Numbered from the stretch's first letter, positions 25,678 to 33,892 are shown. The stretch: 64,000 nt of DNA from Solirubrobacter taibaiensis (GCA_027587225.1 JAPDDQ010000014.1:88657-152656), one strand, 5' to 3'. Translations and numbers: made by a program. Notes: a model not told the origin generated them from the sequence alone.

Positions 25678-26380
25678 CGATGTCCGCCCACACCCGCGGC
25701 GCCTGCAGCCGCTGCGTCAGGAACTCGCCGTAGACCGAGCCGTCGGCCCATTCCGGCGGGACGAGCGAAGCCGCGCGCGACGGGTCGGCCTTGGCCGCCA
25801 GGCGCTCGTCCGCCGCGGCGATGCTCGAGGCGGCGGGCAGCAGCACGTGGTCGCGGATGGCCGGGAACGCGCCCCGCGCCCGGGCCAGCGGATCGGGCCC
25901 GTGGAACGCATACAGGGACGCGCCGTGGTCGATCAGCCACAGGTTGCGGTGCCAGCGCAGCAGGTTCGGGTTCCGCGGCGTGCGGTCCACGTTGGTGATC
26001 AGCGCGTCCAGCCACACCACGTCGGCGGCGAGGTCGGCGTCCGGCGGGTCGGTCGGGTCGTACGGCAGCGAGCCCGGCAGGAAGTCCACGCCGAGATTGA
26101 TGCCAGCCGAGGCGTTGATCAGCTCCTGGATCTCCGGGTCGGGCTCGGCCGCCCCCAGGGCGGGGTCGACCTCGATCAGCACGAGCTCGGGCACCGGCAG
26201 CCCGAGATCACGAGCCAGCTCACCGGCCACGATCTCCGCCGCCAGCGCCTTCGGACCCTGGCCCGCGCCGCGGAACTTGAGCACGTAGAGGCCGTCGTCG
26301 TCGGCCTCGACGATGGCCGGCAGCGAGCCGCCCTCGCGCAGCGGGGTCACGTAGCGCGTGGCGGTGACCGTGCGCAGCAC
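25670..26380 (-). CDS. HipA-like Ser/Thr kinase-fold protein
   Basis: A 236-aa protein of the short HipA-like (HipA_2) group; E. coli HipA is about 440 aa. Kinase-like features are the ATP lysine in GLYVLKFRGAGQG, the catalytic D-X3-N in WLDALITNVDRTPRNPNLL, and the metal aspartate in LWLIDHGASLY. The N-subdomain-1 found in true HipA toxins is missing, and no HipB-type HTH partner is present; DUF3037 takes that place. GTG start at 26380. It may phosphorylate a translation factor, but the target is unknown. Confidence 0.8.
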   Translation of the reverse strand: MLRTVTATRYVTPLREGGSLPAIVEADDDGLYVLKFRGAGQGPKALAAEIVAGELARDLGLPVPELVLIEVDPALGAAEPDPEIQELINASAGINLGVDFLPGSLPYDPTDPPDADLAADVVWLDALITNVDRTPRNPNLLRWHRNLWLIDHGASLYAFHGPDPLARARGAFPAIRDHVLLPAASSIAAADERLAAKADPSRAASLVPPEWADGSVYGEFLTQRLQAPRVWADIDG

Positions 26381-26402
26381 AGCGTGAAATGATGGCGGAT
26401 CG

Positions 26403-28292
26403 ATGACGCCGCCCGTTCTCTGGACGCCGCCCGACTCGCTGCTGCAGCGCTGTGAGCTCGGTGCCTACCGCCGCGAACGCGGCTTTGACACCTACGAGCA
26501 GCTGTGGCGGTGGTCGGTCACCGAGACCGAGGCGTTCTGGGCCTCGATCTGGGATCGGTACGGCCTCGGCGAGCGCGGCGACACCGTGCTGGCGTCGGCC
26601 GAGATGCCCGGCGCGCAGTGGTTCCCGGGCACGCTGGTGAACTACGCCGAGCGTGCGTTCGCCGGTCGCGACGACGCCGCGCTCGCGATCATCGCGGGCG
26701 GCGAGGACCGCGAGGACGCGCACATCACGTGGGGCGAGCTGCGCGCGCAGACGCAGCGGTTCGCGGCCGGGCTGCGCAAACTGGGCGTCACGCGCGGCGA
26801 CCGCGTCGCGGGCTATCTGCCGAACATCCCGGAGACCGTCGCGGCCTTCCTGGCGACGGCTTCGCTCGGTGCCGTGTGGTCGAGCTGCTCACCCGATTTC
26901 GGCCCGCGGTCGGTGATCGACCGGTTCGCGCAGATCGAGCCCAAGGTGCTGCTCGCCGTGCGCCGCTACCGCTACAACGGCCGCGAGTTCGACCGCAGCG
27001 CGGCGCTCGAGGAGATCACCGCGGCGATGCCGGCCACGCAGACGGTGATCCTCGGGGAGGACGACTGGGCCGCGACCGACGAGCCGCTCACGTTCGACCG
27101 CGTCCCCTTCGACCACCCGCTGTGGGTGCTCTACAGCTCCGGCACCACGGGACTGCCCAAGGCGATCGTCCAGTCCCAGGGCGGCATCCTGCTCGAGCAC
27201 CTGAAGGTGCTGCACCTACACGTGGACGCGCAGCGGGGTGACCGTCTGTTCTGGTTCACCACGACCGGCTGGATGATGTGGAACTTCATCGTCTCCGGGC
27301 TGCTGACCGAGGCCACGATCCTGCTCTACGACGGCTCGCCCGGCTACCCGTCGCTCGACGCGCTGTGGGACTTCGCCGCGCGCACCGAGATGACCACGTT
27401 CGGGACGAGCGCGAGCTACATCGGCGCGTGCATGAAGGGTGAGGTCGAGCCGGCCACGGGCCGCGACCTGAGCGCGCTCAATGCCGTCGGCTCCACCGGC
27501 TCCCCGCTCTCGCCCGAGGGGTTCCGCTGGGTCTACGAGCACGTCGGAGAGGACACGTGGCTGTTCTCCACCAGCGGCGGCACCGACCTGTGCACCGCGT
27601 TCGTCGGCGGCGTGCCCGAGCTGCCGGTCTATGAGGGCGAGCTGCAGGCGCGCTCGCTCGGTGCGTCGATCGAGTCGTGGGACCCCGAAGGCCACCCCCA
27701 CGTCGGCGAGGTCGGCGAGCTCGTGCTGACCAAGCCGATGCCGTCGATGCCGATCTACTTCTGGGGCGACGAGGACGGCGCCAAGTACCGCGACGCGTAC
27801 TTCGACACCTACCCGGGCATCTGGCGCCACGGGGACTGGATCGAGATCACCGACCGCGGCACGGCGATCATCACGGGCCGCTCCGACGCGACGATCAACC
27901 GCGGCGGCATCCGCATGGGCACGGCCGAGATCTACCGCGCCGTGCTCGCGGTGGATGCGGTGACGGACGCGCTCGTGGTCGACGTGCCGGTGGAGGGCGA
28001 GGACGCCTGGATGCCGCTGTTCGTCGTCATGCGCGAACCCTTGACCGACGAGGTGATCAAGGCGATCCGCAAGCGGGTGCGCGAGGACTGCTCGCCGCGC
28101 CACGTCCCGAGCGAGATCATCGAGGTCGAAGAGGTCCCACGGACGCTTTCGGGCAAGGTGCTCGAGCTGCCGGTCAAGCGCATCCTGATGGGCACGCCGC
28201 CCGAAAAGGCCGCCGCCCGCGACTCGCTCGCCAACCCGGCTGCGCTCGACCCATTTGTCGCGTTGGCGACAGATCGCGCAGCTGGCGGCTAA
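26403..28292 (+). CDS. Acetoacetyl-CoA synthetase
   Basis: A 629-aa ANL-superfamily adenylating ligase that makes acetoacetyl-CoA from acetoacetate, ATP and CoA. P-loop VLYSSGTTGLPKAIVQS; TTTGWMMWN and the family-specific region FGTSASYIGACMKG; HGDWIEITDRGTAIITGRSD; C-terminal catalytic lysine in RTLSGKVLELPVKRI. The length is normal. It lets the cell use acetoacetate from amino acids or fatty acids, or feed polyester synthesis. The ATG is 22 bp from the divergent HipA-like gene. Confidence 0.92.
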   Translation: MTPPVLWTPPDSLLQRCELGAYRRERGFDTYEQLWRWSVTETEAFWASIWDRYGLGERGDTVLASAEMPGAQWFPGTLVNYAERAFAGRDDAALAIIAGGEDREDAHITWGELRAQTQRFAAGLRKLGVTRGDRVAGYLPNIPETVAAFLATASLGAVWSSCSPDFGPRSVIDRFAQIEPKVLLAVRRYRYNGREFDRSAALEEITAAMPATQTVILGEDDWAATDEPLTFDRVPFDHPLWVLYSSGTTGLPKAIVQSQGGILLEHLKVLHLHVDAQRGDRLFWFTTTGWMMWNFIVSGLLTEATILLYDGSPGYPSLDALWDFAARTEMTTFGTSASYIGACMKGEVEPATGRDLSALNAVGSTGSPLSPEGFRWVYEHVGEDTWLFSTSGGTDLCTAFVGGVPELPVYEGELQARSLGASIESWDPEGHPHVGEVGELVLTKPMPSMPIYFWGDEDGAKYRDAYFDTYPGIWRHGDWIEITDRGTAIITGRSDATINRGGIRMGTAEIYRAVLAVDAVTDALVVDVPVEGEDAWMPLFVVMREPLTDEVIKAIRKRVREDCSPRHVPSEIIEVEEVPRTLSGKVLELPVKRILMGTPPEKAAARDSLANPAALDPFVALATDRAAGG

Positions 28293-28315
28293 CCGCACTG
28301 TTCACAGGGACTCCC

Positions 28316-28334
28316 GTGTGGGACGGTCCCACGC
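28316..28334 (+). other. Hairpin over the ribosome-binding region of the next gene
   Basis: GTGGGA (28318-28323), CGG, TCCCAC (28327-28332), with an outer G-C pair. The stem ends 5 nt before the ATG at 28338 and no free Shine-Dalgarno is seen, so it could limit translation or be a terminator for the upstream synthetase gene. Confidence 0.35.
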
Positions 28335-28337
28335 GCG

Positions 28338-29132
28338 ATGGTGCAACCACTCACGAGATACGGCGTCTGGATCCTGTTCGTGCTGGCCGCGGCGAACGGG
28401 CTCTGGCTCTACCTGTTGCCGGGCCAGGCCGACACGGACTACGCGTGGTCGATCAAGCCGGCGGTGAACGCCGCGTTCATCGGCGCCGGCTTCCTCGCCG
28501 GCACGCTTGCGACCGGCCTCGTGCTGTGGAAGGCGCAGCGCTGGCGGACGTTCTCGACACTGCCGATCGCGCTCTGGGTGCTCGCGTTCACGCTCCTGCT
28601 GGCGACGATCATCCACCGCGACCGCTTCAAGTGGGACTACCCGCCGACCTGGGTCTGGACGGCGGTCTACGCGGGTGTGCCGATCGCGATCCCGTTCCTC
28701 GTGCGTGGTCAGCGCTACGGGAAGGAGCCGACGCCGGCGGCCGACCCCAAGCTCAACGTCCTGCGGGCCGTCTCGGCCGTCTTCGGCACCGTGCTGCTGA
28801 TCGGCGCCGCCGCGCTGTACCTCTTCCCCGCCGACCTGCTCGAGTACTGGCCGTGGGACCTCACGCCGCTGCTCGCCCGCGCCGTCGCCGCCTGGTACGC
28901 GCTGTTCGGGACGCTGCTGGTGAGCAGTGCGTACGGCCTCCGGCGGCCGCACGAGGCGTTCGTCGGCTACGCGACGCTCACCTGCTGGTGTGTCCTGCTG
29001 CTGCTCCTGCCGGTCCTGCACCCGGACGACGTCAGCGGCGGCGCCGCCTGGTACGTCGGCATGATCGCGCTGCTCGCGCTGGGGATCTACGGCGTTCTAC
29101 GTGGTGCCGGCGGCTTTGCGGCGCGCGCGTGA
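28338..29132 (+). CDS. Predicted seven-helix membrane protein, function unknown
   Basis: A 264-aa protein made almost entirely of hydrophobic helices: YGVWILFVLAAANGLWLYLL, AAFIGAGFLAGTLATGLVLW, LPIALWVLAFTLLLATII, VWTAVYAGVPIAIPFLV, VFGTVLLIGAAALYLF, and two more near the C-terminus. Short acidic loops (GQADTDYAWS, HPDDVSGG) separate them. No family was recognised. The final 36 bp overlap a small convergent gene. Coding is supported by GC-rich third positions. Confidence 0.72.
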   Translation: MVQPLTRYGVWILFVLAAANGLWLYLLPGQADTDYAWSIKPAVNAAFIGAGFLAGTLATGLVLWKAQRWRTFSTLPIALWVLAFTLLLATIIHRDRFKWDYPPTWVWTAVYAGVPIAIPFLVRGQRYGKEPTPAADPKLNVLRAVSAVFGTVLLIGAAALYLFPADLLEYWPWDLTPLLARAVAAWYALFGTLLVSSAYGLRRPHEAFVGYATLTCWCVLLLLLPVLHPDDVSGGAAWYVGMIALLALGIYGVLRGAGGFAARA

Positions 29133-29276
29133 GCGCTGGAGCGCGGCGCGCGCCTGCTCGCCCGTGATGGGCTTGAGCGCAGGGAGCGCTCCCTCCGCGC
29201 CCGGAGAGCCACCCGAACGCTCCTTGATCCCTTTGAGGGACTTGGGTTCGCGACGGAAGAAGTCAGCCAGACTCAT
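29097..29276 (-). CDS. Small basic hypothetical protein (59 aa)
   Basis: A short gene that begins MSLADFFRREPKSLKGIKER and ends in an Ala/Arg-rich helix (ITGEQARAALQRSRARRK). Its ATG overlaps the TGA of the upstream 403-aa membrane gene (ATGA), a strong sign of coupled translation, and third positions are mostly G/C. The 3' end overlaps the convergent membrane gene by 36 bp. No family was recognised; the charge suggests nucleic-acid or protein binding (inference). Confidence 0.65.
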   Translation of the reverse strand: MSLADFFRREPKSLKGIKERSGGSPGAEGALPALKPITGEQARAALQRSRARRKAAGTT

Positions 29277-30484
29277 GGGCGCTTGGCGGTCGCCGGTGCA
29301 CGAGCGACCTCAATGGACAGAATACCCGCTGTGACAAGGGCCACGACCGCGCCGATGCCCCACGTCCAGTTCAGCAACGCCTCCGAGCCGCGGAACGCGA
29401 GCGTGCCGCCGGCGGCCACGGCCGCGAGCGTCGCCGTGCCCAGCAGCATCCGGTAGCGCGCCAGCACGAGCTGGACCAGCGGATGCTCGCCCGCGCGCAG
29501 GACCAAGCTCGCGAACACGGCCGAGATCGACAGCAGCACCGCCACCGCCGGGCCGCCGGCGACCGCGATCCCGCGCAGGTCGGCGAACGCCCACGCCAAC
29601 CCGAGCTCGAGGGTGATCACCCACGCGACGAGCATCGCCGGGACGAGGAACCCGCCGCGCTCGGTGGCGTAGTTCACCCGCAGCCCGGGCTCGATCTCCG
29701 CCCCGGCGCCCGCGACGTAGTGCAGCCCCGGCCGGTCCGAGTCCTGCGGCCCCTCGAGCAGCTGTTCGCCCGTCCGGTTGTCGACGATGTCCGCGCTCCG
29801 GGCCCGCATCCCCTCCGGCACAGCCAGCTCCACGTGGTAGCTCGCCGCCTCCGTGCAGCCCTGCGTGCCGTAGAAGTGCGACCGGCGATCCGGGCGCCCG
29901 AGCGGCTCGTCGTACGCGAACTTGACGAGGCGGCGCCGGCCGACGTCGTCGAGCACCGCGCACAGCAGGAACTTGCTCGTGAGCACCCGCGCCAGCGCGG
30001 CGAACTCCGGCGCCTGCTCCGCCACCGCGTCCACGCGCGCCGTCACCGTCTCGGTGTCGTTCGGGCCGGCGGCCAGCACGCGCTCGATCAGGTCGCTCGC
30101 GTCGAAGTCCAGCTCGGCGTCCTCGACGTCGATGTCGAGCATCAGGTACAGCAGCTCCCGCGCGATCAGGCGCACCTCGTCCGACCGCAGCAACGGCAGC
30201 GCGTACTCGTCCTCGCCGAACAGGTCGAAGTGGACGAGCTTGCGCTTGTCGAGCACGGCCAGCGGCACGACCCACTCGCGGTCGGACAGCCGCAGCTCGT
30301 CGCGGTGCTCGAGCGGGACCGTGAAGTCCACGGACACCGAGCGCCGAACCTCCTCGTGCGAGAGCACCTCGATCGTCTCGACCCGCCGGTGCCGCCACGC
30401 CGCCTGGCGCGTCAGCAGCGCGGCGAACCCGACCGCGATCTCACCCGAGCGCTCTTCGAGAACCTCACCCGGCCAGGGCTGCAC
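29273..30484 (-). CDS. Hypothetical protein with C-terminal membrane domain
   Basis: A 403-aa protein. Residues 1-270 are soluble and acidic (SDREWVVPLAVLDKRKLVHF, LYLMLDIDVEDAELDFDASD), followed by about four helices (FLVPAMLVAWVITLELGLAW, AVAVLLSISAVFASLVL, RMLLGTATLAAVAAGGTL, GIGAVVALVTAGILSI). No family was recognised. GTG 30484 lies 20 bp inside the end of the DsbA-like gene, and the small 59-aa gene overlaps its stop, so three genes form one unit. Confidence 0.72.
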   Translation of the reverse strand: MQPWPGEVLEERSGEIAVGFAALLTRQAAWRHRRVETIEVLSHEEVRRSVSVDFTVPLEHRDELRLSDREWVVPLAVLDKRKLVHFDLFGEDEYALPLLRSDEVRLIARELLYLMLDIDVEDAELDFDASDLIERVLAAGPNDTETVTARVDAVAEQAPEFAALARVLTSKFLLCAVLDDVGRRRLVKFAYDEPLGRPDRRSHFYGTQGCTEAASYHVELAVPEGMRARSADIVDNRTGEQLLEGPQDSDRPGLHYVAGAGAEIEPGLRVNYATERGGFLVPAMLVAWVITLELGLAWAFADLRGIAVAGGPAVAVLLSISAVFASLVLRAGEHPLVQLVLARYRMLLGTATLAAVAAGGTLAFRGSEALLNWTWGIGAVVALVTAGILSIEVARAPATAKRP

Positions 30485-30980
30485 GCAGCGCGCCCTCCAG
30501 CGCTTCGGGCTCCCAGCCGCCTTCCCAGCGGACCCCGTCGATGAAGATCGCGGGCGCTCGGCGCGCCCCCGAATCCACGGCGCTGCGGATGTTGTCCACG
30601 ATCCGGTCCGCGTGCTTCTCGTCCATCATGTCCTGCATCAGCGTGGTGACCTCGAGGCCGATCTGGCTCGCATAGTTCAAGAGGTCGGGCACCGACAGCG
30701 AATCCTGACGCGCGAGCAGGACGTGATGAAACGCCCAGAACGCGTCCTGGACGCCGGCGCACTCCGCGGCCAGCGCGGCGCCGTTGGCGCTCGGGTGCTC
30801 CTCGGCCATCGGGAGGTGGCGCCACGCGTAGGTGAAGCCCTCCCAGCGCTCGCGCACGGCCATGACGCCCCGGTGGGCGGCGGCGGTGTCCTGGTCCTCG
30901 TAGTCGCCGAAGAGCACGAGCGCCGGACCGGCGTCGCCGAGGTGGTGGTCGTAGCTGCGGACGTAGGGCGGGGTGAGCAT
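30465..30980 (-). CDS. DsbA/thioredoxin-fold protein without catalytic cysteines
   Basis: A 171-aa protein like the DsbA-type domains often found alone or fused to NhaA antiporters: VLFGDYEDQDTAAAHRG, WRHLPMAEEHPSANGAALAA, FWAFHHVLLARQDSLS, and cis-proline region ARRAPAIFIDGVRWEGGWE. The position of the CXXC active site reads EDQD, so it should be unable to act as a thiol oxidoreductase. It may be a binding or chaperone derivative. ATG 30980 fits the family start. Divergent from the histidine kinase. Confidence 0.8.
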   Translation of the reverse strand: MLTPPYVRSYDHHLGDAGPALVLFGDYEDQDTAAAHRGVMAVRERWEGFTYAWRHLPMAEEHPSANGAALAAECAGVQDAFWAFHHVLLARQDSLSVPDLLNYASQIGLEVTTLMQDMMDEKHADRIVDNIRSAVDSGARRAPAIFIDGVRWEGGWEPEALEGALRAALAG

Positions 30981-31062
30981 GACGGGGGCTAACCGTACCC
31001 GGCCGCGTGGCAACCCCACCGTCCGGCGCGAGCAGGCTCCGTACCATCGCGCTTGCACGCCC

Positions 31063-32163
31063 ATGGCCGCCCTCCCCGACTCCCTCGAGACCTCCCTCCT
31101 CACCCGGCTGGCGACCGGCACCGCCGGCGTCGTGGGCACCGAGTTCCTGCGATGCCTCGTGGCCGAGCTGGCCGCCGCGCTCGACGCAGAGCTGGCATTC
31201 GTGGCCGAGCTGTGCGGGGAGGGCGACGCGGTCACGCTCGCCAGCGCGGGCAAGCCGGGCGTCGAGCTGCGCGAGGGTCAGGCGTTCGCCCTCGTCGGCA
31301 CGCCGTGCGAGGACGCCTACCTACACGACATCTTCCTGGTGCCCCGCGGCGCGCGGCTGCGCTATCCGCGGGACCGGTTCCTGCGCGCCCACGGCCTCGA
31401 CGGGTACCTCGCGATCGCGCTGCGCGACGCTCGCGGCCGACCGATCGGCCACATCGGCGTGGTCGCGCGCCAGACACCGTTCCGGCCCGCCCCGTCCGAG
31501 CTGCAGGCGCTGCGGATCTTCGCCGCCCGCGCCGCGGCCGAGCTCGAGCGCCAGCACCAGGAGCTGGCGATCCTGGAGGCCGCCGACAAGGAGCGCCTGC
31601 GGATCGGGCGCGACCTGCACGACGGCGCGCAGCAACGGCTGGTCGTGCTCGGCCACGCGCTGGACCTCGCGCTCCGCGAGCTGGAGGCCGACCCGTCGCG
31701 GGCCGCGCGGCTGCTCAGTGCCGCCCGCGAGCAGGCGGTCACGGCCGGCCGCGAGCTGCGGGAGCTCGCCAAGGGCCTGCACCCCGTGAGCCTGGACCGT
31801 GGCCTGGCTCACGCGCTGTCCACGCTCGCCGGCGGCTCCCCGCTGCCCGTGCAGCTGGACGCGGTGCCCACGGAGCGCCTGCCCGCCCTCGTCGAGGGCA
31901 CGGTGTGGTTCCTGGTCTCAGAGGCGCTCTCGAACGCGATCAAGTACGCCGGCGCCAGCGAGCTGCGGGTCGCGATCACGGTGGACGGCGAGCTGCTGCA
32001 CGTCCGGCTCAGCGATGACGGACGGGGCGGCGCCTGCCCTTCGCGCGGGACCGGGCTTCAGGGCCTGGGCGTGCGGGTCGAGACGCTCGGCGGCACCTTG
32101 AGCGTGAGCAGCCCGCCGGCCATGGGCACGACGCTCACGGCTCGTCTGCGGCTGCGGCCCTGA
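31063..32163 (+). CDS. Cytoplasmic sensor histidine kinase (GAF, HisKA_3)
   Basis: A 366-aa NarL-type kinase without membrane helices. Residues about 15-165 form a GAF domain (FVAELCGEGDAVTLASAG, GYLAIALRDARGRPIGHIGV). The phosphorylated histidine is in RIGRDLHDGAQQRLVVLGHA. The ATPase has the N box VSEALSNAIKYA and G boxes SDDGRGG and GTGLQGLGVRVE. No response regulator is adjacent, so it is an orphan. ATG 31063 excludes a non-homologous upstream extension. It overlaps the convergent Lrp gene by 29 bp. Confidence 0.9.
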   Translation: MAALPDSLETSLLTRLATGTAGVVGTEFLRCLVAELAAALDAELAFVAELCGEGDAVTLASAGKPGVELREGQAFALVGTPCEDAYLHDIFLVPRGARLRYPRDRFLRAHGLDGYLAIALRDARGRPIGHIGVVARQTPFRPAPSELQALRIFAARAAAELERQHQELAILEAADKERLRIGRDLHDGAQQRLVVLGHALDLALRELEADPSRAARLLSAAREQAVTAGRELRELAKGLHPVSLDRGLAHALSTLAGGSPLPVQLDAVPTERLPALVEGTVWFLVSEALSNAIKYAGASELRVAITVDGELLHVRLSDDGRGGACPSRGTGLQGLGVRVETLGGTLSVSSPPAMGTTLTARLRLRP

Positions 32164-32632
32164 TCAGCGGCTCGATCCGGTAGGGGATCTGCCGCGTCAT
32201 CGAGATCGAGCTCGTCGAGCGCTGGATCGCGCCCGTATGCAGCATCGCGTTGATCACGTCCTGCAGGTGCGTGTTGTCGCGGGCCACGACGCGGCACAGG
32301 ATGTCGCTGTTGCCGGTCACGCCGTGGGCCTCGAGCACCTCGGGGACGGCGCGTAGCCCCTCGATGGCCTCGTCGAGGCGGCCCTGCACGATCTCCAGCG
32401 CGACGAACGCCATCACGGGATAGCCCATCTCCGACGGCTCGCACTCCGGCCCGAAGCCGGTGATCACCCCGCGCCCCACGAGCTTGTCGAGCCGGGCCTG
32501 CACGGTGCCGCGCGCCACGCCGAGCCGGCGCGCCACTTCCACCAGTCCGATGCGCGGATGCTCGCGCAACGTCAACAGCAGCCGGGAGTCCAAACCGTCG
32601 ATCACTGCACGGCAGACTAGGGAAACCCGCAC
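32135..32632 (-). CDS. Lrp/AsnC-family transcriptional regulator
   Basis: A 165-aa regulator. The N-terminal HTH is LDSRLLLTLREHPRIGLVEV followed by ARRLGVARGTVQARLDKLV; the C-terminal RAM domain shows VMAFVALEIVQGR, VLEAHGVTGNSDILCRVVAR and NAMLHTGAIQRSTSSIS. It should sense an amino acid and form ring-like oligomers. GTG 32632 is preferred because GGAGG (complement of 32639-32643) precedes it; GTG 32605 is an alternative without such a site. It is 42 bp from the divergent stress-protein gene. Confidence 0.9.
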   Translation of the reverse strand: MRVSLVCRAVIDGLDSRLLLTLREHPRIGLVEVARRLGVARGTVQARLDKLVGRGVITGFGPECEPSEMGYPVMAFVALEIVQGRLDEAIEGLRAVPEVLEAHGVTGNSDILCRVVARDNTHLQDVINAMLHTGAIQRSTSSISMTRQIPYRIEPLIRAAAADEP

Positions 32633-32674
32633 GATCTGCCTCCGTTGTGCCTATAGTCGGCCCAGGAGAGGCAG

Positions 32675-33178
32675 ATGAGCAGCATCTACCGGAACATCTT
32701 GGTGGCCGTCGACGGATCGCCGGACGCCGATGCGGCACTCGCCCACGCGGCGGCGCTGGCGCGCGATCAGCACGCTCGGCTGACGCTGCTGACCGCCATC
32801 CCGCCGATTCCGGCGACGGCGCTGCTGGCCACGGGCGCCGCCCCACCGCGCGGCGAGGTGGTCAAGCACTACTCCGAGATGCTGCGCCGGGCGACCGACG
32901 CGCTCCCGGCGGACGTGAGCGTCACGACCCTGCTGGTCGAGGGCCCTGCGGCCAAGGCACTGATCGAGCGCGCCCGGTCCGGCGCCTTCGACCTGATCGT
33001 GATGGGCTCGCACGGGCACGGCCGGCTGCACCAGTCGCTGCTGGGCTGCGTGTCGCAGAAGGTCCTGCACGCGAGCCCGATCCCCGTGCTGCTCACCCGA
33101 GCCCCGTCGGAGGAGCCGGCCCCTGCGCCGTCGCCCGCGATGGAAAGCTCGCTTGACATCTCGCCGATGACAAGCTAG
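32675..33178 (+). CDS. Universal stress protein (UspA family)
   Basis: A 167-aa Usp domain. It begins YRNILVAVDGSPDADAAL and has the nucleotide-binding region VMGSHGHGRLHQSLLGCVSQ; the usual G-(S/T) after the nine-residue spacer is GC here. AGGAGAGG precedes the ATG. The C-terminal tail (APSEEPAPAPSPAMESSLDI) is Pro/Glu-rich and the last codons lie inside the promoter of the following XRE gene. ATP binding is expected from the motif, not shown. Confidence 0.88.
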   Translation: MSSIYRNILVAVDGSPDADAALAHAAALARDQHARLTLLTAIPPIPATALLATGAAPPRGEVVKHYSEMLRRATDALPADVSVTTLLVEGPAAKALIERARSGAFDLIVMGSHGHGRLHQSLLGCVSQKVLHASPIPVLLTRAPSEEPAPAPSPAMESSLDISPMTS

Positions 33179-33187
33179 CTTTACATC
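33153..33187 (+). promoter_or_regulatory. Promoter and palindromic operator of the XRE/membrane-protein module
   Basis: TTGACA (33153-33158), 17 bp, TAGCTT (33176-33181) form a plausible promoter. Over the -10 lies an 18-bp imperfect palindrome TGACAAGCTAGCTTTACA (33168-33185; 7 of 9 pairs). A 15-bp near-direct repeat, AGCTCGCTTGACATC (33146-33160) and AGCTAGCTTTACATC (33173-33187), has 13 matches at a 27-bp offset. Position suggests autoregulation by the XRE protein. Confidence 0.55.
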
Positions 33188-33212
33188 AGCACCCGACATA
33201 CGGAGGCCCGCG

Positions 33213-33260
33213 ATGAAGCTCCCAGCCAGACCGGCGTGGGGCCGTGCTCATGCGAAATGA
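33213..33260 (+). CDS. Possible 15-residue leader peptide
   Basis: An ATG preceded at ideal spacing by GGAGG (33202-33206) opens a frame reading MKLPARPAWGRAHAK and then TGA. It overlaps the XRE start (ATG 33250), which itself lacks a strong ribosome site. The short ORF may deliver ribosomes to the regulator gene by reinitiation. It could equally be a remnant of a longer XRE 5' end. Confidence 0.35.
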   Translation: MKLPARPAWGRAHAK

Positions 33261-33444
33261 GGTGCGAGAACTCCGAACGGACCGCGGACTCTCCCAGCAG
33301 TCGCTCGCCGAGGCCATGGACGTCTCGCGCCAGACCATCAACTCCATCGAGAAGGAGCGCTACACGCCGTCACTGCCATTGGCGATCGCGCTCGCACGCT
33401 TTTTCGAGACCACTGTGGAAGAGGTGTTCCATGTCGACGAATGA
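33250..33444 (+). CDS. Small XRE-family regulator
   Basis: A 64-aa single-domain Cro/C1-type HTH: RNEVRELRTDRGLSQQSLAE, recognition helix region VSRQTINSIEKERYTPSLPL, and the C-terminal FFETTVEEVFHVDE. Very similar short regulators are found next to small membrane proteins in many bacteria and archaea. ATG 33250 is chosen (GTG 33244 is possible). It overlaps the following membrane gene by 14 bp. It probably represses its own promoter via the palindrome at 33168-33185. Confidence 0.9.
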   Translation: MRNEVRELRTDRGLSQQSLAEAMDVSRQTINSIEKERYTPSLPLAIALARFFETTVEEVFHVDE

Positions 33445-33823
33445 GATCCACCGCAGCCGCTGGTTCATGCCGCTGTTCTGTCTGTTCCTGGGCGCGATCA
33501 TGTTCGCGGCCTTCACGATCGGCGGCGACGTGATCCAGGGCACGTTCTCCTTCGGGATCATGGCCGCGCTCGCCGCGGTGTTCGCGTTCGCCCGCCGTAG
33601 CGAGACGGTGCAGGGCATCGGCGGCCCCGGCCGGGACGAGCGCTGGGACATGATCGATCTGCGCGCCACGGCGTTCGCCGGCGGCGTCGTGCTCGCCGTC
33701 GCGCTGGTCGGCTTCGTGGTCCAGGTCGCGCGCGGGGAAGACCCCGGCCCGTACGTGCTGATCGCGGCGACCGGCGGCGCGGCGTATGTCGCCGCCGTGC
33801 TCTGGTTCCGCTCGCGCGGCTAG
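33431..33823 (+). CDS. Small four-helix membrane protein paired with XRE regulator (DUF2178-like)
   Basis: A 130-aa protein with helices FMPLFCLFLGAIMFAAFTIG, GIMAALAAVFAFA, AFAGGVVLAVALVGFVVQVA and YVLIAATGGAAYVAAVLWF. The central loop RRSETVQGIGGPGRDERWDM is conserved in similar regulator-linked proteins, as far as I can judge from memory. No function is established. ATG 33431 is inside the XRE gene, so the two are translated together. A terminator follows at 33831. Confidence 0.8.
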   Translation: MSTNEIHRSRWFMPLFCLFLGAIMFAAFTIGGDVIQGTFSFGIMAALAAVFAFARRSETVQGIGGPGRDERWDMIDLRATAFAGGVVLAVALVGFVVQVARGEDPGPYVLIAATGGAAYVAAVLWFRSRG

Positions 33824-33830
33824 AAACGAC

Positions 33831-33856
33831 GAAGGCCCCGCCGGAGCGGGGCCTTC
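33831..33856. terminator. Bidirectional-looking terminator hairpin
   Basis: GAAGGCCCCGC (33831-33841) pairs perfectly with GCGGGGCCTTC (33846-33856) around a 4-nt loop. It is 8 bp after the membrane-protein stop and 37 bp from the tRNA gene on the other strand. It can serve both transcripts. Confidence 0.8.
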
Positions 33857-33892
33857 GCAGAGTCCTTCTCGGGTGAAAGGACCGTTCATGTA

